Below are positions 56,849-64,000 of a stretch of DNA of 64,000 nt, in pieces. The translations under genes and the position numbers were made by a program. The notes beneath the pieces were generated by a model. The model worked only from the letters and a program-made list of their open reading frames with translations. It had not been told where the DNA came from and made no database searches. Position 1 is the first letter of the stretch. Every line of letters begins with the position of its first letter. Origin of the DNA: Talaromyces rugulosus (Eukaryota > Ascomycota > Eurotiomycetes > Eurotiales > Trichocomaceae); the NCBI RefSeq assembly GCF_013368755.1, contig NC_049561.1:4030001-4094000 (forward strand), given 5' to 3'.

Positions 56849-57814
56849 ATGTCCACTCCTCATGTGCCACCAGCAGGAGTCTGGGTTCCTGTTGTAACAG
56901 CATTCAACCACCAATCCGATACTATCGACATAGACGCACACAAAAAGTACTGCGCCTACTTGTCCAAATATTTAACCGGCCTAGTTATCCTGGGAACCAA
57001 TGCAGAGGCATTTTTACTCACGCGTGATGAGCGTGCCCAGGCCATCCGCGCTGCTCGCGAGGCTGTAGGCCCAACTTACCCCATCATGGCTGGTGTGGGA
57101 GCACACTCAACAAAGCAAGTGCTAGAACTTTCTGAGGACGCCGCGAAAGCAGGGGCAAACTATCTGCTTGTTCTTCCCCCGGCATATTTCGACAAGGCTA
57201 CGACTCCGTCAACAGTCAAACGCTTCTTCGCCGACGTGGCCGCTAAAGCATCCTTGCCCGTGGTCGTCTACAACTTCCCCGGTGTGACGAATGGGGTAGA
57301 CATCGACTCAGACACCATCGAGGCAATCGTACAGGCTTCTGCAGCAGCCTCCCCCAACGGCAGGAGCAACGTTGTGGGAGTTAAACTCACCTGCGCCCAG
57401 GTCGGGAAGATTACCCGGCTCACCGCGGCATTTGGACCAGATGAGTTTGCGGTATTTGGGGGTCAATCCGACTTCTTGATTGGTGGCTTGTCCGTTGGAT
57501 CAGCAGGGTGTATTGCTGCCTTCGCAAATATTGCGCCCAAGACTATATCGCAGATTTATCGGCTTTATAAAGAAGGGAAAGTTGAGGAAGCATTGACCTT
57601 GCACCGGAAGGCAGCGTTGGTGGAGAGTCCTTGTAAGGATGGAATTGCAGCAACCAAGTTTGCTGCTGCAATATCATCGGCCACTAGGGCGGGAGTTGAG
57701 GACCCAGAAGATAAGTTTCGACCCAGGACGCCGTATGAAGAGCCGGGGGAAGCAATCAAGGCGAATGTGAGGAAAGTTATGGCGGAAATTTCAGCGATTG
57801 ACGATACACTGTGA
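56849..57814 (+). CDS. Class I aldolase of the DHDPS family (HOGA / 2-keto-3-deoxy-type)
   Basis: An intronless frame of 321 residues from the ATG at 56849 (MSTPHVPPAGVWVPVVTAF). The Schiff-base Lys is in VVGVKLTCAQVG and the catalytic Tyr in PVVVYNFPGVT. The substrate loop reads LGTNAEAFLLTRDER. True DHDPS enzymes have TT at this loop, while 4-hydroxy-2-oxoglutarate aldolase and 2-keto-3-deoxy-acid aldolases have S/T-N, so aldolase activity is more likely than lysine synthesis, which fungi do by another route anyway. Next to proline dehydrogenase and P5C dehydrogenase, cleavage of 4-hydroxy-2-oxoglutarate to pyruvate and glyoxylate is attractive, though unproven. Convergent with the regulator downstream (39 bp between stops). 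Confidence 0.88.
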   Translation: MSTPHVPPAGVWVPVVTAFNHQSDTIDIDAHKKYCAYLSKYLTGLVILGTNAEAFLLTRDERAQAIRAAREAVGPTYPIMAGVGAHSTKQVLELSEDAAKAGANYLLVLPPAYFDKATTPSTVKRFFADVAAKASLPVVVYNFPGVTNGVDIDSDTIEAIVQASAAASPNGRSNVVGVKLTCAQVGKITRLTAAFGPDEFAVFGGQSDFLIGGLSVGSAGCIAAFANIAPKTISQIYRLYKEGKVEEALTLHRKAALVESPCKDGIAATKFAAAISSATRAGVEDPEDKFRPRTPYEEPGEAIKANVRKVMAEISAIDDTL

Positions 57815-57853
57815 GATAATAACCACAGATGAGTAGATATGTTCGAAATACGG

Positions 57854-60290
57854 TTACCAAATGTGATTCTCAGTAACTGCCTGTACAACCCAATCTACGT
57901 CTCCCGTATCAATCGACTCAGCCACGGCCATAATCTCGGCCGTTGTCAGCCCGTCATTTAAATTAAGAAGCTCATGAGGACAATTGACAGGTGAAGTGGG
58001 TGCTGATAGCTGGGATAACATTCCATTTGGGTGGTCCCTTTGCATTCGATCGTTGATATGAGTTAGGTGATCTGTCGATAGCTGGCTCAATAACTCGCCC
58101 AGTCGCTCAAGTTCGGATTTTCGAAAGCTTGCAATTATATTCCCACGAGAAATCATGTCATCTAATATAATGTAGCTTTTTTGAAGCCACGGCGCAAGAC
58201 TTTCCAATAAACTAGAATCAATTATTGGGGCCATCAGAATGACCACGCCGGAGACGAATACAGCCTCGAGATCAAACGGAAGAAAACTATCTGTATATAT
58301 CTGTGAGTCGCATATACACTTGATAAGGCATGGATACCTACCCAGAAGACTTTGCTCATATAAGCAATTCAGGATGTTGAGTTGTTGTTGCGCCGAGTCA
58401 ATGCAAAGCTGAATTAACCTAAGAATATTTGCTGACGAATTAAGAGCTTTGAGACAGACGTCGGCAGGTTGCAACCTGATCTTCAAGAAGCATAGCAACA
58501 AGGGACGCGTAGCTAGAACAATACACTAAATACCGTTAAAAGCTTGCCACATAACGAGGAATAATTCCGGCAATCACCTGATGATAGAGTAAGTGTAAAT
58601 GGGCCGATAGCCGGGAAACACCACTTATTGTGGACCTGTCCAACTGCAAGTCGAAGGATCTTTGAAGGTCGTTTGCTAGATCTGTCGTGCTAGCAAGTGC
58701 AGCTTTTGTTCTGACCAGGAATTTTCGATTCAGTCGTCCGTCCGGTCCGTAGACAGCTATGCCATGAGCCAATTAAAAATAGACAATTATTAAAGGATGA
58801 ACCACTTACTGGTATTTATTTCTGCGATTATCTGGCACATGCGGATCTGCATGCCTAACGCAATTACTTTTTGGGGCGAGCCTTGAAAGGTAGGAAGCTG
58901 GTGATGAATTTGACTGTCATGAATCGATTGAGGCAATCCCATCAGAGAAGTCATTAGCCGGTCAAGAATGTATACTGTCCACCAGATTTTGCGATATCTC
59001 TCCACGAGAGACTCTCCAAGGTGATGTACTGGCATATCCGTATGCATACCGTCTGCCAGAGCGAGGCGTAAGGCTTGTCCAATCTATAAAATCAGCCATG
59101 GTCGCTCTAAATTTGGGGCGCCTGCCATACGAAGTTATGTGCCGAATTCCGAAAATCCAGAGACTGTAGGTACAGTGCTATACAACACAGAATCTCAGTG
59201 GCAATTACCGCATCTCTGGACAGAAGCGTAGAGTCTGGGAGTAATTGCAGGGCTTTGGTAAAAAATTCACAACCTGGCGGTCGGCCACCTCGGTTCCAGT
59301 TCACAGAAAGTGCTTTCCCAAAGGCAATAACGACCAAGTAATGAATATACCACAAGCTAGGTGTTGTAGTCTCCTGTTGGGGGTTCTCATAGAAAGCATA
59401 CAGGCCATCCATGAACGTCCCTTCGTCAAAAAGATGGAATAGTTGGCCTGCATGGAACTTGACAGCGTTGATGAGATAAATGGAGTGGTCGAGGGTTGGA
59501 ACAATCAGAGGTGTGGGATCTACTGAAATTCTCGACCCGTCCCACCCCAAATCATATGTGGAGCCCTCAAAGAGCAAACTGTCGGGAGGGAGTGGAGACT
59601 TATAAAGGGCTTCATGGGTCATACTCAAGACCCTCCGAACAAAAGACCAGTTGGATGACGTTCCCAGGTAGACTATTCATCGTTATTAAGCCTCTTCGGT
59701 TGACAAACCAAGCAACGGCGAGAAATAACTCACAAGTACGACCAGTTCCTGCCACTGTGAAGGCTGAAGGACCAGTAGAAAGTGGATTCGTTAGGTCTGC
59801 ATCGTCTTCAATGGTTTGATCCAACCCGGCTTCGGCCATGGGAACATTTTCCTCGGCTGTGGTGGTTAGATATAGGCCAAGAAACATCTGAGATACCATA
59901 CTATTGTTGGGCCTAGCTCTGTTTTGGTCAACATAGCTATTGACACTAGATATTTCATCATCCTCATGTTCTAACGCTGCGACCCTTCTCTGGAGGTCTT
60001 CTATGAATCTAAGGAGTCGTGTCAGCAGCGTAAACATAGGAGTACGGGCGTTAACTTTACCCCCGAGTAACAAGAATTTTTTGATCACGATCATCAAATG
60101 TACATGCCAAGTTTCGTTTGTGGCACGTGTTGCAAGGTTGAAATCCGGAACATTTGATCTTTTGCTTTCGGCACCGTTGACAGCTGGCAAATACCACTCA
60201 GGTCAGTAACAAGACTGAGGCCATGCAATAGTTGACAAACGCATTTGTTGACCGCCTCCTAATTCCTGCTTGTCTAGTTGACATATTCAT
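57854..60290 (-). CDS. Zn(II)2Cys6 transcription factor with Fungal_trans domain, eight exons
   Basis: Predicted complement join of 57854..58290, 58342..58525, 58578..58756, 58810..59083, 59131..59672, 59734..60008, 60061..60183 and 60241..60290, giving 687 residues. Splicing exons 1-2 creates RRRSTNACQRCRKQKIKC then SGFQPCNTCHKRNLAC, a complete C6 cluster at residues 17-44. A short coiled coil follows (GFIEDLQRRVAALEHED). The middle domain has the hallmark TFYLGTSSNWSFVRRVL, then NFIGQALRLALADGMHTDMP and YHQCIVLATRPLLL. It is the likely controller of the right-hand amino-acid cluster, comparable in role to PrnA, though I cannot show that it is the PrnA orthologue. The join is well supported because every exon border restores a known family motif. 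Confidence 0.88.
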
Positions 60291-60872
60291 TCTCAACAGA
60301 GAGGTGTTCGGTCTGGATAGGAGACATGCAGGTCATTATATTGCCTCTCTGTTCGTTACAAAATGCGGGGAAGATACGGCCCTGATGGAGGTGGAGAAGC
60401 GCTAGACACCTGGTAACCATTTCCTATTTGCATCTAGCTCTATCTATAGCCATCTGGCAGCACCCGCTCTTGATGACAATGGCCGGGATCGCTGCCGGCC
60501 AGAGATATCAAGCACTCGGCTTATCTACCGATGACTCCGGAGTTCTACTTTCCGCGAAGTGTAAATTCTGGCGCCAAAATCAACCTTTGTTTTCGCATAT
60601 CGAGTCGTTAACTAGTAAATTGCCCGGTTTTAATGACATTGTCGTTCTCATGGGCTTTTACTTTCAGCCATGTCGTATACCTCTTGCTTGAATTTATTTT
60701 TTTCTATACAATGGAAATGGTTGCCAATCATCAAATCAACCAAATCCAAAGCATCAATAGTACTCAAGTCTATCCGAGGGGATTTTCACAAGAAAGTACA
60801 CCCTCCTATTGTTATTCCAAGTTTCACTTTAGCGACTTTGTACACTTAGCATAGAACAAGTTCTAGCCAGCA
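60291..60872. other. Intergenic, upstream of the large regulator
   Basis: Only short frames occur (60428-60691 plus), with no domain recognised. Confidence 0.5.
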
Positions 60873-62513
60873 TTAAGTCGAATTTGAGTTGTCTGCACAG
60901 GACCAGGCTGCCGAGCCACCAGAGACTTTGTACAAGTCAACAATTCCAACGACCGATCCGTAAGTGCCAGCGACCATTAAAAAGGTCCCGATCGCAATGA
61001 CGAAAATGCTCCAACAAACCATCAATTTCCATTGTATCGTTCGCTCGTTTTTGTCCTTGGTCCAATTGTCGTATAGCCACATGCAACCCATTGGCTGAAA
61101 CGACATGAGAGTGCCGAGTAAAGCCCCTATAAGAGATACCAGACCACCAAACACAGGGATAGCACTGGCGATGATGTAGGCTGTCAGCGCGACTCCAAAG
61201 GTGGAGCCAAGCCAGGTAATCCAATGTGTGAAGGTGTTAGAAGTCAAATGCTTGCTTCCTCGTAATATGCGGATGAAGATCGATTTGGCCGGCACCTATA
61301 CGAGCAAGCATTAGCCAATGGTGTACTGGTGAGTTTGAAGGTATCCCTCACATGCGTGACGAGGGTTGTGGTGACTATCAACCCCGGCAGAGCGAACCCA
61401 TAGCTCACTTTCTTCACGGTCTGGCCAGCAGACCCGAGTGCCGGTGAAGCGACATATGAGCCACAATAGTAGTACACCACGCATCCGATAGAGAGATAAG
61501 TAGCTGTAACTACCCCCTGGCAGATTAGCAGCGCGCGAGTATAATGGCGCGGGTCTCGCATCTCTGACACAATGGAGAAGAATGCAGGTGTCCCAGCATA
61601 GGCAAAAACAAGGGATGACACCGCAGAAATACCGTCAGTGAATGTCGGGCTGTTCACGATTTTGTAATCCGAGACCCAAACACCATCTTGTGGCGCGGCA
61701 GTAGGACGATCTTCCACACCAACAGCGATGGTTACAGTGAAGACTTTCAAGAACTCTCAATCATGGTCCTAAAGAGAATTGAGAATGGAAAGACTCACTT
61801 GCAATTAGTATGCACGCCAACCCAATCCATACTATAAATGTGAGGCGACCGAGAGTCCGTATACTGGAAAGCGAAAAGGCTACAATGGCCGCTATGGCCA
61901 CAAAAACGGCAGTACATGCCCCGTGAGTGGAAAGGGCATTCAATGCTATTGAGATTCCGAGCATTCCAGAGCCTCCGACAAACACCCAATCTATGGATTG
62001 TCAGTCACTGGGCTCCGGAGAGGGAGATGCATATTAGAACTCACAAAGGTAGAATGCGCATGCCAGGAAGTTGCCGCCAATGGGGCCAAACATTAAACCA
62101 CCAGCGTCTTCGAGACCGTAGACCGTGGGGTGACGTATTTTGAAAACACCAACCATGTAATCAGACCATGTACTGATGGCTGCGATCATGCATAGACAGA
62201 TGACACCAGGAAGGATGCCCAAGCTATCGAAGGCGGCAGGAATGGACAGGACACCGAGACCGATTTGGGTCTTCATCATTAGAGCCGATGTCCCAAGCCA
62301 CCCAACCTAGCAAATGTCTCAATAATACTTCTCGAACCATGGGTTTGAAGGTGAGATGCATACATTGCGGTAATTGGGGCCTCCTTCTGTGATTTCACCA
62401 AAGACTGCATCGTGAGTGAACTCCTGGCGGATCTCGCCTTCACCTAGCTGTGACGGAAGCTGAGCTAGGTCCTTCGCTTCGTCTTTAGAAATGGAGGTTT
62501 TTGAGTTGGACAT
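60873..62513 (-). CDS. Amino-acid transporter (AAAP family, neutral amino-acid permease type)
   Basis: Predicted complement join of 60873..61295, 61352..61743, 61799..61990, 62045..62306 and 62364..62513, giving 472 residues. The N-terminal cytosolic part (with AVFGEITEGGPNYRNVGWLG) leads to MMKTQIGLGVLSIPAAFDSL, the classic first helix of Aa_trans proteins such as Neurospora Mtr. Later blocks are FVVGV-like YMVGVFKIRHPTVYGLEDAG, VTIAVGVEDRPTAAP and FAYAGTPAFFSIVSEMRDP, then THVPAKSIFIRILRGS. It is a plasma-membrane proton/amino-acid symporter by family. It is not the PrnB type (that one belongs to the APC/YAT family), but could bring in proline analogues. An ATCAATTGAT site lies 17 bp before its start and a second 460 bp upstream. 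Confidence 0.9.
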
Positions 62514-62529
62514 GGTGGTTGGATTTGGT

Positions 62530-62539
62530 ATCAATTGAT
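62530..62539. promoter_or_regulatory. ATCAATTGAT palindrome, copy 7
   Basis: Exact copy 17 bp upstream of the permease start codon; symmetry extends to 12 bp (TATCAATTGATA). So near the ATG it probably lies in the 5' leader. Confidence 0.45.
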
Positions 62540-62971
62540 AACATCAAGATTAGACGAAGGTAGTAGAACAATTTAAGTAGTGTCCAATTTGGATGTAACT
62601 TCAAGTCGGTCGGAAAGAAGTGATCGCCACGAACGTTCATTGCGTCGCTGTTTTCACCCTAGCGGATCGATAAGCAACATTCCTGTGATTTAAAGTGGTA
62701 TATCAAATCTTGCTAGGAATGTGGATATAGTCGTATGGGGCAAAACAAGGAGTAGGGCGGGAAGCTTGCCGTATCTGGGGAAAAGGTTACAAAGGTTAAC
62801 TTGATCGGCAGATGAAGTCGGAATGGCTTCCGTGTGGTCTTTGAGGCGAAGATATGTTTATATACGTAAAAGGTTCCATTAAGTTACATTTAAAAAGAAA
62901 TAGGTAGCATCAAAATTATATTCGTCATGTGAAATCGCCGTTAGAAGTCCACCCTAATTACACCTACAAGT

Positions 62972-62981
62972 ATCAATTGAT
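62972..62981. promoter_or_regulatory. ATCAATTGAT palindrome, copy 8
   Basis: Exact copy about 460 bp upstream of the permease start codon, in the region shared with the gene at 63.5 kb. Confidence 0.45.
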
Positions 62982-63461
62982 GGTAATAATATGTGTGTTA
63001 CTCTACAACGATATGTGTAACGTCTTGGGAGGACCAGTCTATTAATTGATTAGTATCGATGATGTACTATATATTTATTGTCATCCATATATTTCGTGTA
63101 CATGTAGTCGAGACTCGGAAAGTTGCCTACTTTAATGTTAAATTCTGGACGTCTATAGCTACTAAAATTGTCAGATATGGCTCCGGATGCCATTGTATCT
63201 TGCCAGGTACCAAAATCATAATCCTAAGGTATTTAGCTGCACTAATGAGCGCACGTTATCAACAGCCAGGTGTATTGACGAGGCTGAGCTGACCCGGATG
63301 CCTGATACGTCGCCGCTCGATCTGCAATTTTCAACGAGGTATACTGCTTGATACAATTTAGCAGCGGTATTTTCTGTATTTCTTTGTTTCTTTGTTTTCA
63401 CCGCGATGATCACCGGCGCAAGTACTTAAAGAGCCACAAAGGTGCGCTCTTTTGCTTTAAA

Positions 63462-63462
63462 A

Positions 63463-63494
<32 letters not shown>

Positions 63495-63496
63495 AC
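63462..63496 (+). repeat. (AC)n microsatellite directly before a start codon
   Basis: About 17 AC units with one AT interruption end one base before the ATG at 63498, so the repeat is the 5' leader or core promoter of the oxidoreductase gene. Confidence 0.85.
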
Positions 63497-63497
63497 A

Positions 63498-64000
63498 ATG
63501 TCGTTGCGGAACGTCGGCTACGATGCGTTTGTGTCCTTGGCCCCTGGTGGCTTGCTACAGCAGGTAGGGCGCATGGGGCAAAGGGCAGCGGCAAATTTTC
63601 AGTCCCTAATTGACAACACTGAGGATATTCCAACATGTCGCTGTATGCCGTCAGATTCATGCTGGCCGTCGATCGAGGAGTGGGACAAGTTCAATCAGAG
63701 CCTTGGAGGCAAGCTCATTTTCTCCAAAGCCTCTCGCTAGTGTGTGACGAGGAAAGCAATACCTTCGGTGTATACGACGCGGAGAGATGTGCTGACTTGC
63801 GAAACAACTGGGGCTCTCCCGACACTCACTCGAACGATCTAATTTCAGTTCTGGCTCAGTTCTTCGCAAACCGAAGTTGCGACCCTTTTTTCCCTGGTGG
63901 CTTGCCCTGCGTTCAAGGAACGTAAGTTCAATACACTATCAACGCGACTGATGCAACATACTTTCAGAAAGCACTTCAATATGCAAAGGACCACAACGTT
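63498..64000 (+). pseudogene. Berberine-bridge-like FAD oxidoreductase, 5' part, frameshift and nonsense codon (partial)
   Basis: From the ATG the frame gives NVGYDAFVSLAPGG and then the family block CRCMPSDSCWPSIEEWDKFN, SLGGKLIFSK, but it ends at a TAG at 63738. The continuation (CDEESNTFGVYDAERCADLR, WGSPDTHSN, FFANRSCDPFFPGG) lies in another frame directly behind, with no room for an intron. This frame in turn meets TAA at 63923, where family members have Tyr (G-x-Y before VxYxxNAT). The codons after it (VQYTINATDATYFQKALQYA) still read as the start of the FAD-binding domain up to the window edge. Two lesions in 430 bp indicate a dead or dying gene, unless the read has errors. Living relatives oxidise alkaloids, carbohydrates and polyketides with bicovalent FAD. 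Confidence 0.65.

Larger units (their letters stand above)
62514..63497. other. Divergent upstream region (permease / oxidoreductase)
   Basis: It holds two palindrome sites and an (AC)n microsatellite at its right end. No further gene is seen. Confidence 0.5.

Noticed and set aside
1..64000. CRISPR arrays, bacterial operons, intact transposons, rRNA
   Set aside because: No spaced direct repeats, no transposase or reverse-transcriptase frames with terminal repeats, and no rRNA-like sequence were seen. The genome is eukaryotic.

Overview
This window is nuclear DNA from a filamentous ascomycete, most probably a member of the Eurotiomycetes (Aspergillus, Penicillium or Talaromyces type). The reasons are many short GT-AG introns (about 40-110 bp), four Zn(II)2Cys6 regulators, the end of a fungal highly reducing polyketide synthase, cellulase genes of the Trichoderma/Aspergillus kind, and a proline-catabolism cluster. 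Almost every gene is broken by introns, so I rebuilt exon joins by hand from splice signals, reading frame and family conservation. All coordinates of joins are therefore predictions from sequence.

Left part (1-29.4 kb), general and secreted metabolism: the 3' end of a polyketide synthase (1-702); a secreted GH76 mannanase (1.5-2.8 kb); an ACC-synthase-like aminotransferase (5.2-6.6 kb); a secreted phosphoesterase/phospholipase C-like protein (7.7-9.1 kb); a thioesterase (9.2-10.3 kb); a phytanoyl-CoA-type dioxygenase (11.0-12.2 kb); an aldo/keto reductase (12.9-13.9 kb); an N-acetylglucosamine-6-phosphate deacetylase followed by a sugar transporter (14.8-18.8 kb); a small 100-residue protein (19.2-19.6 kb); a drug-efflux MFS transporter (22.5-24.4 kb); a GH45 endoglucanase with a cellulose-binding module (25.0-26.0 kb); and a damaged SUR7/PalI-like membrane-protein gene (27.8-28.7 kb). 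Long AT-rich gene-poor stretches lie at 2.8-5.1, 19.7-22.4 and 26.0-27.8 kb.

Middle part (29.4-46.9 kb), an accessory block without a polyketide or peptide synthase: a quinone-oxidoreductase-like enzyme, an MFS efflux pump, three Zn2Cys6 regulators, an NAD(P)-dependent reductase, a secreted alpha/beta hydrolase, a CocE/S15-type hydrolase and two uncharacterised fungal proteins. The layout suggests a degradation, detoxification or tailoring island with its own control. One regulator is followed, in the same frame after its stop codon, by a remnant of a BTB domain.

Right part (47.5-62.5 kb), a proline-type amino-acid catabolic cluster: a FAD-dependent amine oxidase, P5C dehydrogenase (prnC type), an unknown membrane-associated protein divergent from it, P5C reductase, proline dehydrogenase (prnD type), an aldolase of the DHDPS/HOGA family, a large Zn2Cys6 regulator and an AAAP amino-acid permease. 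Together these could carry out proline breakdown and possibly 4-hydroxyproline breakdown. The right edge holds a berberine-bridge-like oxidoreductase gene that looks broken.

Across the window the perfect 10-bp palindrome ATCAATTGAT occurs eight times, always outside coding sequence, including sites just upstream of the S15 hydrolase, the reductase and the amino-acid permease. This is the most unexpected non-coding signal that I see.
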